Source: Gordionus sp. m RMFG-2023 (lineage: Eukaryota; Nematomorpha; Gordioida; Chordodea; Parachordodidae). Taken from it: 64,000 nucleotides of DNA. The notes under the pieces are model-generated. The model searched no databases. It saw nothing but the letters and a program-made list of their open reading frames with translations, and was not told the DNA's origin. The DNA lies in NCBI RefSeq assembly GCF_954871325.1, contig NC_088778.1:12533882-12597881 (forward strand), written 5' to 3'. Positions 25,801 through 34,633 of this stretch are shown piece after piece (position 1 is the first letter of the stretch; each line of letters starts with the position of its first letter). The position numbers and the translations under genes are program-made.

Positions 25801-28800
25801 AGATTTTTTAATACGATTTTATTTAATAAATTCGATCAAAATACCAGAGTTTTTAAAGTAGCGCGCTAACTTTTTTGGTAGCTATAACTAATAGCGGCTA
25901 CTTTTTTTGTAATTATTTAATTTTTTAGCGCGCTACTTTTTATAAAAGTAGCTAAGTAGCCGCTACTTCGCTACTTTTAAAAAATATAATGAAGGTAAGT
26001 ATAAACATGAAAATTTAAATATAATATCATAATTATAATTTTTATGATTTATTATTTAATTTTGAAATTAAAATATAATTTCAATTTGTAATTTATATTT
26101 TCATTTGTATTATAAACCTAAATCACGTGTTAATAATTTAAAATGTCATCGCCTATGGATATCCAAATCGTTGAAAGTGATTCAGACAATGATATTAATG
26201 AAATGGAAGTTACCATTTAATAGCTATAATACAAATTTCCCATTCCCTAGATTTGAAATTTTTTTTAAATATATATATAACCTTTCAAATTTATTTGTTT
26301 AAAATGTAAAAAAAAATATTTCCCCAAATCAATCCAGTAGCTATAACCTCAAGAAACACCTAAAGGTAAATTGTCATTTTTACATTCTAATATTTATTTT
26401 ATAAGACTGTTCATGAGTGTTAAGGAAATGGAGAAACATCTAAATAATTTTGGTATAGGCGACTCTACATCCAAAAAGACTAATTCAATTCAAACCAAAT
26501 TAATTAATAATGCAAATGACAATATTTCTCAGAAATTGGCTGTTAAAGTTATTGTTGATTTTATAATTTATACAGTTGAGCCAATGTCCTTAGTTGATAA
26601 TCCATCATTTACCATGATGATTAAAACTCTATTCCCCTGGTACAACAATTTTATGCTGCCAGACACTAATGAATAAAATAGCAGATAACTTTAAAATGAT
26701 GAAAGATGCTCTAATAGTAGAGTTATCAGGGATATCATATATATGTACCACGGCAGATAGTTGGACACATAACAGAAGGTAAAAACTTATTTATATTTAT
26801 AAATTGAACTGATTAAATATTTTTGAGCTTATTTTGGAATCACAGGCCATTGGCTAGACCCTAAGACTTTAAAAAAAAGATCTGTGGCATTAGCCCTCAA
26901 AATGATAATAGGATGCCAGACATACGATGTATACAAATAAAATTATTGATAATCTATCTTATATTAAAAATATGTATATAAGATTAAATACGCCTTTACC
27001 CCCAAGTGCTAGTGTCGAGAGATTATTTAGCAAGGCAAAACTTATACTTTCTGATCGTTGCTCTAGACTTGGGGATGATAATATTGAAATGATTTTATTA
27101 TTAAAATGGTTCAAATTACCATAAATATTTATTTTTATTATATAAATTTTTTTATAATCAAAACTAACTATATTTTAATATTTATAAATGTTGATTTTTA
27201 TATATTTACTATACAATAACATTATAAGCAAAAAATAAAAAATTTGTTTGTAAATTTTTTTTATAAAAAGTAGCTAATAGCGAGCTACTTTTTTTAACAA
27301 ATAGCGATAGCGGTAGCGCGCTACTTTTAAAAGTAGCGTTTAACAACTCTGTCAATATAGTGAAGGAAAGGGATTTAGAATCCAAATATTTAATTTTTTA
27401 AATCAAAAATATTAAATTATTTGATTTATTTCAATTTTCAATATTGATAAAAAAAATTAAGAAACTTGTAGATTTATCAAATAATTTTATATTATATTGA
27501 GACAATATTTAACAATTATTTTATATATTGGGTCAAAATTTGAAATAGAAATAAAGTATTTTTAAAATTTTTTTATTGAAGTAATGATTACTATCAGGAT
27601 TGCCAAATCTCCCGCTTTTGGCGTAATTTCTCGATTTTTTTACTTCAATTTACGCCAAAACACAATATCTATTGATTTACGCTTTCTCCCGATTTTTTTT
27701 ATTTTACAAAATAATTAAAAATAGCTTAACCAGATAATTACGCTATCATTTATTTTAATTCCATTATACATTTAAAAGGACTTTTTTTTTGTATTTTTTC
27801 CCCATATTTTGCGAGGAAAAAACAAAGAATTCCAAAAAAAAAAAAATTTTTTCTATCTTTACTTTTCAATTTAAAATATAATACTATTTAATATTTTCAT
27901 TTTAAAATAAATTGTTATAATAAATCATATAATAATTACTTCCTCTAATTCTGATGATGAAATTAGTTACTATGTAAATGTGAAGTAAGTATTTTGTATA
28001 ATTTTTAGAAATCCATCCATATAAAATAATATTTTAGAAGTAAGCAATTTATTATTTAAAATTCTAACAGTAATAATAATTTATGATTAATTAAATAAAG
28101 TTTTCTTATATATCATTTCTTTTCCAATTTATTTCATTAATTTAAATTATATACAAATTACAGTTTAAAGACATGTTTAACATCCAAAAAAAAATGTAAA
28201 TCTCAATATCTAATTAACTGAAATTCCATTTATTCATGGGTCAGAGAAGTTAAAGAATATAGCTTAAATGCAATATGTATATTAGTGCTGTAAACATTTC
28301 TAAAAAAATCAAACGCGTTCACCTTTCAAAAAAAGGAACGCGTTCACGTTCGTTCAAAATTTTATGATAAATTTTTTTTTTAATTTAATCTAATATAGTT
28401 TTATTTTGATAATATAATTATATATACAATATAATTAGCAAATAAAAAGATATTTTTATTTATAAAAAAATTTTCTTATTGTTTTTCAAAATTTTCATCA
28501 GATAGACAGGAATACTTGGCAGTTAATACGGCATTAGCTATACTAAAAACGCGCTATACAGGGGCAGATGAGGGGATTGCGGTAATATACTTAATAAGCA
28601 ACTCTTTTAACGTGGGGAATTTATTGAAAACATTCATTGTTTTGTACTTTGCTTCAAAAAATTGAGATAAGTTATCCTCATCCAATCCATCCTTTATTTA
28701 CTCGTCAAAAAAAATGATATCTCGAAATTAACAGTTTTTGCATTATCATTAGTTTTCAATGCATTTTTTCAATAACGCTATAAGTTTATTTTTTATAGGT

Positions 28801-31800
28801 TCGTTCTGTGGAAGTTTTATCCATGGCCATTATAGCTTGTATATTGGATGTATAATTGCAGAAAGAACATATTGATCTTCATATATATGTTCAAATCTTT
28901 AAAAAAAATAAAATATATGTAATTAATTTGATGATGATTTAATACATTTTATTAATCCCATTTAATAATACGTCTATCAATAGTTGAATAATTTAGGCCA
29001 CTAATTTTTCGTTATTGTTGGGGTCAAATAACCTAAATGCATTTTTTCTTCTAGTTTAATGATTTTGCTTAGTTATATATATTATATAAAATAAAATATT
29101 TATATTACAATCAAATGTCGTTTTAAATTAGAACTTGAAGATTTTGAAAGTGATATAATACTTTTTGGGCACATTTTATATATGGTATGTATTGAATTGT
29201 TTCCTTCAATATAGGATGTTACTGTAAAATATTTATCATATTTGGGTCATGGTAATGTTAATTCATCTGATTTTAAATTTTCAGAATCAGGTGATGATGA
29301 AATAATAATATCCATGCTTATGCTAATCTATTAAATTACAATATAAACAATAATATTCAAATTAATAAACTATAATAATGGTGTTTTAAAAAAAATTGAA
29401 ATGTGAAAAGGAAAAACAGTTGATTATAAAATATAAGACTTTTTTCTTAAAAAATTAGGAATAATATTAAATTTTCCAAATAAATAAAAATAAAAGGTGT
29501 TTTTAAAATTGAACGAATGTTAAACGCGTTGGTCATAAAAAAGGAACGCGTTCAAGTTCGTCAAAAATAAAAGGAACGCCGTTCACCATTTTTTTCAAAA
29601 AAAATATTTAAAAAATAAGGAATCATTAAATAATATCCAAACATACTCAAAAACAATAATTTATGTGATGGTAATACTGTAATACCCGAAACGACATTCA
29701 TCTATAAGATGATAAACATTCGCTTAAGTTATTAATGTATAGATTGCGCTACAAATATATTGCCTACACCCTTTCCTGATTCAAAAATAGTCAAAAGTCT
29801 AAAATGTAGAACAAAACCTAGGTCCTTAAATGAAGTAACACATCTTATAGGATTGAGAAAAAAATCATCCATTTTCTCAATCAACTGATACATCAAATAA
29901 TGGAAATACTAAAACATTCAATGCTGCAGCCTATTTTAATAAAGAGGTTTCAAGGACCTCTAAAAAAATTTGACTATGAGAAATCGACGAATATTGCGTC
30001 TGTGCTTGCACAGAACCTTGAAAATTGCAACCTTCACTATCAAATGTAATAGCTTTTGGTGCCGATAACACAAATGTAAATTTCGGAACGGAATTATTAG
30101 TTTTGAATTGAAATATGGTTGCCTATATACAATTCACAATACAGGAAAAAGGAGCATGCTTCATTATCAATAGACATGGAAATAATTGCTATGAAATGTT
30201 ATGCTGAGCAGATCCACAAAGAGGGTATGTTTTAAAAAAAATATGGATTCTCAAGATATTTAGTTAATTAGGGGCGAGGACGACCTTAAACAACGTGTTT
30301 AAAAATTTTCAAACCTAAAATTCAATTGCAGTGAAGATGTTTTTATTAATGAATAAATTAGCTACATCATTAAAAGCCCAGGTTATCAATAACTTTTACG
30401 GCTCGGTTATAGGACAACATATAATAAAATGTGATGATCATGATAACCCTCATCATTTCAAAATTAAGTTAATAAATTCGTTAAAACCATAATTTTGTAT
30501 TTAGAAAAAAAATATGAATTTACAAATATATAATAGGAAAAAAGTATTCTGAAGCTCGATAATAAATTCAATTTCGAGGAAGTTGAATTATAATTTTAAT
30601 TTAAAAGATATCGAATTAGATGAATTATTTTAGGAATTAGTTGCTTTAAATACATTTATAGAAAATAAATAGATATTTTTCCAATGATGCGCTAAATATT
30701 CAATATTATATTCTCGTTACCATAATCAAAAGCTGATTCAGAGCGCATATTTAGTTTATTGGAAAGTTTCTGGTGGAAAGACTGTAATCGGTTAATCAGC
30801 TTTAAAGAGGAATTAATGATCATAATTCTAATTATGCTTGAAAAGATTTTAAGAAATATGCAAAAAAAATTTCCCAGCCCGGATTTTATTTTTTTAAAAA
30901 AAATATATTCAGGCCCGGCCCGAATTTTTTTAAAATATATTTTATTTATTTTTGATTTTTACAGCTAATAATGGCGATTTTAAATATTTGGTTTTAAAAA
31001 ATAAGGCCCGGCCCAGATATTTTTTTATTTTCAGGCCCAGCCAGGGTAAATTAAAAAAAATTAAAATAAGGCCCAGGCCAGGCCGGGTTGAGGGTCGGGC
31101 CTGCAGATCTCTGATAAAAATATATACTGATTTTTTTAATAATATCTATTAATTTATTTTAAAAAATAATAATATGCTATCTTCCTTTATTTTAGATTTG
31201 CATTTAGATATATTCATTTAAATAAAGAAATAATCACCAGGAAATCTTATTTGATATAAAAAAAAATTATTTTGAATAATGAAATTCTCCCACTTTCTGT
31301 TTGAATGAATCTGGCAACCCTGATTACTAATGTAATTTGATATTTCTGATTTTAAAAAGATTAACTTTTAGAGTAATCTAATTTTAAATTTAAATCAAAT
31401 TGATTTCTTATTAGCCAGCCTTACACCATTGTTTTTTCCTTAATGTTTTAGGTTTAACATTTTAGGTTTCAATTTGTTATAAATTCTTGAGTTACATCAT
31501 TTTAAAATCATGTAATTTTTTTTACATCAATTTTTTAATATATATATTATTCTTATATTATTTATTTGAAAATTAGCAATAATCATTATTTTCAAAATCT
31601 CAGAGAATTCTTAAAATTGGCACCAATCTATTCTATGTATCGTGCTTCTCTATATATTTTTTAAAAATTTACTGCCTCTTCCCAATAATTCAAACAAATA
31701 TTCGTTGTCTCTGTTATTGTATATGTATTCGATGATTTGATGATGTGATGGTTTTAAAAGGGATGAACAACTTTTCTTCAAAGCTAATAAATTCAAAGTT

Positions 31801-33279
31801 GTATTTGTTTTATTGTTAAGTCCCAAATTAGAGGCATAACTATTAGTTACAGCATTCAAAAATTTTTGGACAGCTTTTCTTCCTTCAAAAACAATGGTGA
31901 TAAAAATGTGTACAATACGTAAAGCCTCAAAAGCTATCCTTTAAAAAAATTATTAAAAGGGAATCAGAAAAATTTAATGAATACTTTTCATCTAGTTTAA
32001 AAGATTTTCTTATTAATAATAGAAGATTTAGGTCTAAGAAATCCTATATATGAATTAATTAAGCATTAAAAATTAAAAATAAAAGGTGAAACTTGGGTTA
32101 TGTCATGAGAAGATACACAAAGATTTGCAATTAAGTTTAATAAGGTTGTTATAACTAAAACATTATTTTTCACAGAATTATTATTGTTGACATTGTTATT
32201 TTGATTGAAAGAAGATTCGTGATTCTCGTCATGGTTATTTTCAAATTCTAAATCTATATTATTCTGTGTAACATTTTCATTATCATTCAAATGTTGACCA
32301 TGTGTGTATAATAAAAATTCTTCAACACCATCACTATCTTGATTAGAGAATGTAAATGATTGTGGATTATTTGAATGTTGATCTTTTAAGACTATAATTA
32401 AGCGCCTATTCAGCTGTAAAATTAATTCCTTAATAATAGATTTATGTATTATGCTTTTTAAATCAGATCCTTGTTTGGTAAAACGATCAGATATTGAGAC
32501 TAAACATTTAAGAGCTTTTTCTTGAACCTATTTAATTTAATATAATTTATAAATAATTTATATTTTAATTTACTTCAATATCAGGATATGTCATGAGATT
32601 TGAAAGAGAAGTAATATAAGAAGAGAGTAATGGGTCTTTGAATTCTAATTTTCCATATAACTTTGACAAAACTATCATAGCAGAATTCAGTGTATCTTTA
32701 TGGATAATATCCCCCATATCTTTGATAAAAAGAGTAATTGAGTGAAGGCCACCTAATTTATATACACTAGCTGATTCTCTGGTGCATAGAAGCTCTAATA
32801 CCTACAAATTGCAATAGAGTATTTAGTTTAATAAAAAATTACTTTAACACATTGTTCAGATAAATCAATGCTGGTTTTATTATTTTTTTCAATACTAATT
32901 AATTTTAAACATATGGCTTTAATAAATCCCTCTGTAGATACTATTCTCCTAGTACATTCAGCAGAAACATCTAAAAAATATGTCAAAGCTCTTGCTGCTA
33001 CCTCCAGAATATTGTCAGGTGAAGTTTCATCCAAAAATATATTACATAAAGGTGGAATAAAATTCCTTGGAGGACATCTTAATGATATAAATAAGTCAAT
33101 AAACAAATTGTTAATTTTTTAAAATCTTTAACATACAATTCAAAACACTGGTCAATGTTATCAGACATTAAGAGCATCATACATAATTGTTCCAATGCAA
33201 TCAACTGCATATCACGTTCTTCACCATTCCCACTATTTAGCCATTCCAGTAGTGTGTCAGGATCTGGATCACTCATCAT
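6363..33279 (-). CDS. HECTD1: HECTD1 ortholog, HECT-type E3 ubiquitin ligase (5' 25 exons; 3' end off window)
   Basis: HECTD1 transfers ubiquitin to substrates through a C-terminal HECT domain that lies beyond the left edge. Exons seen, in transcript order: 33137-33279, 32843-33077, 32574-32801, 32093-32527, 31985-32043, 31673-31938, 25342-25421, 24175-24388, 23402-23513, 23028-23181, 18992-19171, 18644-18784, 17370-17606, 15536-15712, 11773-11907, 11467-11612, 10808-10972, 10273-10339, 9723-9830, 9067-9296, 8658-8906, 7937-8544, 7449-7866, 7211-7347, 6363-6748. All have GT-AG borders and compatible phases except the exon 18/19 junction. The start [14 protein letters not shown] matches the known [13 protein letters not shown] start of animal HECTD1. 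About 1770 residues are encoded here; the vertebrate protein is about 2600 in total. The protein is unusually diverged and Asn/Ser-rich. Two blocks expected from vertebrate HECTD1 are not found (see findings). Confidence 0.93.
7937..8906 (-). CDS. HECTD1: HECTD1 exons 21-22: MIB/HERC2 domain and start of disordered linker
   Basis: Exon 21 (8658-8906) encodes a basic helix with KLKRKLNK and then [20 protein letters not shown], the MIB/HERC2 signature. Exon 22 (7937-8544) completes it with [20 protein letters not shown], matching GWIDVTWDAGGSNSYRMGA, and continues into a Ser/Asn/Pro-rich stretch. The domain is a small beta-barrel shared with mindbomb and HERC2 ligases. The junction rebuilds a Gly codon (G+GT), and the intron is 113 bases with strong borders. 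The Asn-rich tail after the domain is much less conserved, as in other species. Confidence 0.93.
9067..10339 (-). CDS. HECTD1: HECTD1 exons 18-20: SUN-like (Sad1/UNC) domain
   Basis: Exon 18 (10273-10339) encodes [15 protein letters not shown], a diverged match to LGLWVIPSAYTLRH. Exon 19 (9723-9830) encodes [20 protein letters not shown], matching [20 protein letters not shown]. Exon 20 (9067-9296) encodes [13 protein letters not shown], an Asn/Ser-rich loop, and [20 protein letters not shown], matching [20 protein letters not shown]. The domain is a beta-sandwich, thought to be a protein-interaction module. The 19/20 junction is in phase (GG+A). The exon 18 donor is phase 0 but every usable exon 19 acceptor (9830 or 9806) needs phase 2, so a micro-exon or different border is likely here. 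Confidence 0.85.
10060..10260. repeat. Old GGGC-motif remnant in HECTD1 intron 18
   Basis: GGGCAGGGCTTGACAACTT, AGGGGCTAGACTACAG, TTCGGGCTGGAGAACTTGG and TTTCGGGCCGC occur in an AT-rich intron. They look like eroded subterminal motifs of the GGCCCGG-type hAT family. No ends or target duplication are visible. Confidence 0.3.
10808..11907 (-). CDS. HECTD1: HECTD1 exons 15-17: conserved core before the SUN-like domain
   Basis: Exon 15 (11773-11907) encodes [20 protein letters not shown] then [17 protein letters not shown]; exon 16 (11467-11612) encodes [19 protein letters not shown] then [18 protein letters not shown]; exon 17 (10808-10972) encodes [15 protein letters not shown]. These are the best conserved stretches in the window, matching RRLRFRLERAPGE, AKQWYDFDRSSFVFVRKL, DFDENGIIYWIGTNAK and YEWVNPAAYGLV of vertebrate HECTD1. 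Lys codons are rebuilt across both the 16/17 (AA+G) and 17/18 (AA+A) junctions. Confidence 0.93.
12004..14203 (-). mobile_element. hAT-type element with GTAACGAGTAA subterminal repeats, intron 14
   Basis: It starts TAGTGCTGTAAACGTTACT and ends with the inverted form ...GACGTTACTTCACAGCACTA. The flanks carry a perfect 8-base target duplication, ATATAAAC, at 11996-12003 and 14204-14211. Many copies of GTAACGAGT/ACTCGTTAC cluster within 150-200 bases of each end, typical of transposase-binding sites. Minus-strand sequence at 13616-13780 encodes a BED-finger start, [16 protein letters not shown] and [11 protein letters not shown]. The middle is interrupted by a second element at 12728-13513. Host: HECTD1 intron 14. 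Confidence 0.88.
12728..13513 (-). mobile_element. Nested hAT-type element with CCGATCCGATA repeats
   Basis: It starts TAGGGCTAAACCGATCC and ends ATATCGACACAGCCCTA. A perfect 8-base target duplication, CTTATATT, lies at 12720-12727 and 13514-13521. Copies of CCGATCCGATA and GATATCGG-like words sit near both ends. Minus-strand sequence at about 13025-13110 encodes [20 protein letters not shown] then PENLEALVF, the C-terminal dimerisation region of hAT transposases (usually ERxFSxAG..., PxNVxxLVFL). The element is internally deleted to 786 bases and sits inside the 12004-14203 element, so it is the younger insertion. Confidence 0.88.
14650..15440. repeat. Possible GGCCC-type non-autonomous hAT remnant
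   Basis: AGATCTGCAG followed by TTTCAGGCCCGGTCCG at 14661-14693 resembles the left end of the CAGAGATCTGCAGG family. GGCTCGGCCC lies near 14780 and AAGCCCAGCCCGTCCGGGGA near 15400. The terminal bases are too eroded to define borders. It lies in HECTD1 intron 14, next to exon 14. Confidence 0.35.
15536..17606 (-). CDS. HECTD1: HECTD1 exons 13-14: conserved block before the SUN-like domain
   Basis: Exon 13 (17370-17606) encodes [20 protein letters not shown] and [19 protein letters not shown], aligning with WRDLMKTALENLIVLLKDE and ISPYEMCSSGLVQALLTVL. Exon 14 (15536-15712) encodes [10 protein letters not shown] and [20 protein letters not shown], aligning with RINVFKTAF and VALIRKLIAVLESIERLPL. 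The start of exon 14 at CAAAG|CGT was preferred over a closer TTAG|CGAC site because only the first keeps phase with exon 13. The intron between them (about 1.66 kb) has no recognised element. Confidence 0.85.
15713..17369. other. HECTD1 intron 13, no recognisable feature
   Basis: About 1.66 kb of AT-rich sequence. I see no element ends, no coding signature on either strand and no tandem array. Short open frames here match nothing I recognise. Confidence 0.5.
18644..19171 (-). CDS. HECTD1: HECTD1 exons 11-12: helical region before the SUN-like domain
   Basis: Exon 11 (18992-19171, 60 codons) has [20 protein letters not shown] and [20 protein letters not shown], matching LQIIRDLVDKGGDIFLDQL and VSKVSTLAGPSSDDENEE. 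Exon 12 (18644-18784, 47 codons) has [20 protein letters not shown], matching KQKVRTMARDLYDDHFKAV. In vertebrates these two blocks are separated by a long segment containing RGRDCLYIWSD and LPGFVFESNRG; here only a 207-base intron lies between them. Both exons are phase 0 at both ends. Confidence 0.82.
19734..22278 (-). mobile_element. hAT-type element with GAACGCGTTC subterminal repeats, carrying a LINE
   Basis: It starts TAGTGCTGTAAACATTT and ends with the inverted form CGTTTACAACACTA. Flanks are CTTTTTAC (19726-19733) and CTTTTAAC (22279-22286), an 8-base target duplication with one mismatch. GAACGCGTTCACGTTC words are repeated in the first 130 and last 130 bases. Similar ends occur at 28283 and 39403. 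Most of the interior is a LINE fragment (20110-21860); near 20090 the GGCAGTTAATA..TTAGCTAA words resemble the C-terminal transposase region of the 39403 copy. Confidence 0.85.
20110..21860 (-). pseudogene. APE-type LINE fragment (endonuclease and partial RT)
   Basis: Read on the minus strand the 5' piece (21624-21860) encodes [19 protein letters not shown], the start of the apurinic-type endonuclease of LINEs, and near 21530 the frame gives [13 protein letters not shown], matching the GDFN/GDLN motif. RT sequence follows: [19 protein letters not shown] and [14 protein letters not shown] at 20239-20508, and [17 protein letters not shown] (motif A) near 20180. Several stops and frameshifts interrupt it and the rest of the RT is missing. 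The clade (Jockey, CR1 or R1-like) cannot be fixed. It inserted into the hAT element that surrounds it. Confidence 0.7.
23028..24388 (-). CDS. HECTD1: HECTD1 exons 8-10: acidic linker and following helical block
   Basis: Exon 8 (24175-24388) begins [16 protein letters not shown] and is low complexity, rich in Glu, Asn and Ser; its donor (ATTG|GTTTTA) was chosen by phase and is the least certain. Exon 9 (23402-23513) encodes [20 protein letters not shown], matching the acidic stretch followed by EMAPIYLKRL in vertebrates. Exon 10 (23028-23181) encodes [20 protein letters not shown], matching KASLALIRKMIHFCSEALL. Splicing 9 to 10 makes an Arg codon from AG+G. Intron 9 is 220 bases and intron 8 about 660. 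Confidence 0.8.
23550..23950. repeat. GGCC-motif remnant in HECTD1 intron 8
   Basis: CTGGCCTGTAAAATATA, GTCCAACCCAGCC, TTTTCGGGCCGAGCTGGAC and GGGCCAGGTAAAA recur over 400 bases. This pattern matches the GC-rich subterminal motif class seen at 30870 and 43453. The open frames on both strands here mirror each other across the repeats and are not genes. Confidence 0.3.
24460..24760. repeat. Eroded CCGATAT-type element end in HECTD1 intron 7
   Basis: TATCCGATATTAAATATCAA, ATATCGGGTTGGTC and AATATCGTATCGGCAGATAT resemble the subterminal words of the nested element at 12728-13513. Only one side is recognisable. Confidence 0.3.
25342..25421 (-). CDS. HECTD1: HECTD1 exon 7: remnant of the ankyrin region
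   Basis: Eighty bases between AAAG|AAATGG and TTG|GTAAAG on the minus strand. With the single A left from exon 6 they encode 27 residues including [16 protein letters not shown], which aligns with MDDVGQTLLNWASAF at the first ankyrin repeat of HECTD1. It is separated from exon 6 by a 6.25 kb intron full of hAT elements. The exon ends at phase 0, and the next exon found starts at phase 0 with linker sequence, so the remaining ankyrin repeats seem absent. Confidence 0.75.
25844..27352 (+). mobile_element. hAT element with AGTAGCGCGCTA subterminal repeats, intron 6
   Basis: It starts CAGAGTTTTTAAAGTAGCG and ends with the inverted form TAGCGTTTAACAACTCTG. Flanks TCAAAATA (25836-25843) and TCAATATA (27353-27360) form an 8-base target duplication with one mismatch. 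AGTAGC, GCGCTACTTTT and GTAGCCGCTAC words fill both ends. Coding pieces: BED-type start [15 protein letters not shown] and [11 protein letters not shown] at 26232-26366, a middle piece at 26371-26676, ADSWTHNR near 26752-26776, and the C-terminal motif [19 protein letters not shown] at 26998-27054. All are in order on the plus strand but broken by stops and deletions. Confidence 0.87.
28283..29608 (-). mobile_element. Truncated GAACGCGTTC-type hAT copy nested in 27595-31322
   Basis: It starts TAGTGCTGTAAACATTTCTA followed by GAACGCGTTCACGTTCGTTC, as in the 19734 and 39403 elements. The right side ends in AAGGAACGCCGTTCACC near 29590 but the last few tens of bases, including the terminal repeat, are gone. 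The body closely parallels the 39403 copy (TTGGCAGTTAATACGGCATT near 28520; TTCTGTGGAAGTTTTATCC near 28805). Transposase remains read on the minus strand. Confidence 0.75.
30870..31113. repeat. GGCCCGG-type hAT end nested in 27595-31322
   Basis: CAGCCCGGATTTTAT, TTCAGGCCCGGCCCGAATTT, AAGGCCCGGCCCAGATA and GGCCAGGCCGGGTTGAGG lead to GGGCCTGCAGATCTCTG at 31113, which is the inverted form of the CAGAGACCT(G)CAG terminus of the element at 43453-46438. The left terminus is missing or lost. It is probably a deletion derivative. Confidence 0.55.
31673..33279 (-). CDS. HECTD1: HECTD1 exons 1-6: N-terminal helical (ARM-like) region
   Basis: Exon 1 (33137-33279) encodes [20 protein letters not shown], nearly identical to other animals. 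Exon 2 (32843-33077) holds [17 protein letters not shown] and [17 protein letters not shown]; exon 3 (32574-32801) continues the helical repeats; exon 4 (32093-32527) carries an Asn-rich insertion and ends [14 protein letters not shown]; exon 5 is 59 bases; exon 6 (31673-31938) gives IVFEGRKAV and [13 protein letters not shown], matching the family's LLFEGRKAL and the start of the ankyrin region. The five introns are 59, 41, 46, 49 and 46 bases. Joining exon 1 to 2 rebuilds a Leu codon (TT+A) and exon 5 to 6 a Lys codon (AA+G). The exon 4 donor GTTTCA is weak but fits phase and homology. Confidence 0.93.
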
Positions 33280-34170
33280 TTTATTCTAATTTTTGAGAAC
33301 AATAAATCAAGTCTCATCCAAATCAAATATCAAAGCATTTATCAGTTATCCTTTAGGAATCAAATATTAATAATTAATTAGTCAGTTTTTCATATGAGAC
33401 TCTAGTAAAATAACATAATAATAGAATAAATAACAGCCTCATATTTAGACTTGCAAATCAGAAAAATAACTGCACTCAACGTCTTTGAAGTATTTTTTCA
33501 TAATAAATTCTTCTGCCCTGAAGTTTTTCCCCCTTATGAAAAATATACGTATAAAAGAAAATAATTTATCGACCTAACTGTTGGATTCTAAGGTACAAGG
33601 GTTATTGGGAGTAAGGGATATAGAGGGGATGAGGGCAGTCATCAGATTAGGCGCGCCGGCTAACTCAGGTTTTAGACTATGAGTATAAGCTTTAACCATT
33701 GGCAACGGAGGTTGCTCAGGACGGCAGGGGCGTCGCAAGCCTACAATCTTAGAGGACTCAACTCAAAAAAAATTTATAGGGGGCTTCGCCTCCCATACTC
33801 CCCATTTTGCGGGTCTTCGGCCGGGTTTTATATTAATATATCATACATTTTTAAAATTAGCTAACTCTTAAATAATTATTCTGAATTTCATATTTTGTCA
33901 TTTATTATATTTTGCATACAAAATAAACTAGCTTATAAATAATTAAAACAATATAAGACATTTCTAAAAATATTATTTTTTATACAAAATATAAAATATC
34001 TTCGATTGCTGATATAAAAAAATTTTGCGTCTAAAGAATTACAAGTGATAAAAAAGGTTAATTAATTAATACATATTCCTCAATCAATTGATAATGGAAA
34101 AACCACGGCTATATAATTCTTAGCAATTACATTGACATGAGGTCATGAAACTAATATAACTCACTGTTAC
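33280..34170. promoter_or_regulatory. HECTD1 upstream region with a G-tract element fragment
   Basis: This is the stretch immediately upstream of the HECTD1 start codon and must hold its 5' leader and promoter unless an upstream leader exon exists. I see no clear core promoter motif. A locally GC-richer patch at 33590-33850 contains GGCGCGCC and then CAGGGGCGTCGCAAGCC at 33725, a GGGGGCTTCGCCTCCC word and GGGTCTTCGGCCGGGTTTTAT. These match the end class of the elements at 37817 and 58198, so the patch is largely transposon-derived. Confidence 0.35.
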
Positions 34171-34411
34171 CATTTTAGACAATGTTTTATGGAATGGACT
34201 AATACGGAAAAATTTATAGGCCTTACCAAATCAACAATTCTTGAAGAAGAGGATATAAACGACCAATTTAAATCAAACCTATATGGTTGTAGAGCTTCCT
34301 CTAAGATGACATGATAGAAGCTAGATAAATAATCGAGAAAATTATTGTTATTTATAAAAGTCCAAACTATAAACTTCCAATTGTAAACGTCCAATTTATT
34401 CATAAAAATAT
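34171..34411 (-). CDS. Unidentified host exon, weakly RUN-domain-like
   Basis: An open segment bounded by an acceptor (AATTAG|ATATTT) and a good donor (AATG|GTAACA) on the minus strand. It contains NWKFIVWTFINNNNFLDYLS and EEALQPYRFDLNWSFI, with stops in the other frames. The spacing of W, the YL pair and the later Tyr-rich helix loosely recalls RUN domains, but I do not recognise the protein. It lies on the same strand as HECTD1, about 0.9 kb upstream of its start, so it belongs to a separate upstream gene. The sequence could also be a chance open frame; the splice signals are the main reason to list it. Confidence 0.35.
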
Positions 34412-34484
34412 CTAATTAGTATCATAAACGATAATATAAACATTAATATAAAAATATGTAAACAAATAACCAATAACTATCCCA

Positions 34485-34565
34485 TTAAATTTCGAAATCT
34501 TCAAGATCAATCCCGGCTTCCAATATATCCTCTTTGTTCTTTCCCAGCTGGCATCCCGTGATCTC
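34485..34565 (-). CDS. Candidate last exon of an unidentified gene
   Basis: From an acceptor AAATTAG|GAGATC at 34566 the minus strand reads EITGCQLGKNKEDILEAGID then LEDFEI and a stop (34485-34487). Codon composition is richer in G and C than the surroundings, which is typical of exons here. A second frame over the same stretch, reached from the ATGACAG site near 34610, is also open (GDHGMPAGKEQRGYIG), so the frame is not settled. I do not recognise either product. Confidence 0.3.
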   Translation of the reverse strand, partial: EITGCQLGKNKEDILEAGIDLEDFEI

Positions 34566-34633
34566 CTAATTTTCTCTTCTTCCCCCAAGAAAAATTAAAT
34601 GTTCCTGTCATAAAAATGACTGACATTTAGTAT

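Larger units (their letters stand above)
27595..31322 (+). mobile_element. hAT-type element with CAGGrTTGCCA ends, intron 6
   Basis: It starts CAGGATTGCCAAATCTCCCG and ends CTGGCAACCCTG, an inverted match. Flanks are ATTACTAT (27587-27594) and ATTACTAA (31323-31330), one mismatch in eight. Plus-strand transposase remains include a C-terminal piece [19 protein letters not shown] near 30727-30783. It is interrupted by a GAACGCGTTC-type copy from 28283 and by a GGCCCGG-type end at 30870-31113, so at least two later insertions enlarged it to 3.7 kb. Confidence 0.8.
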
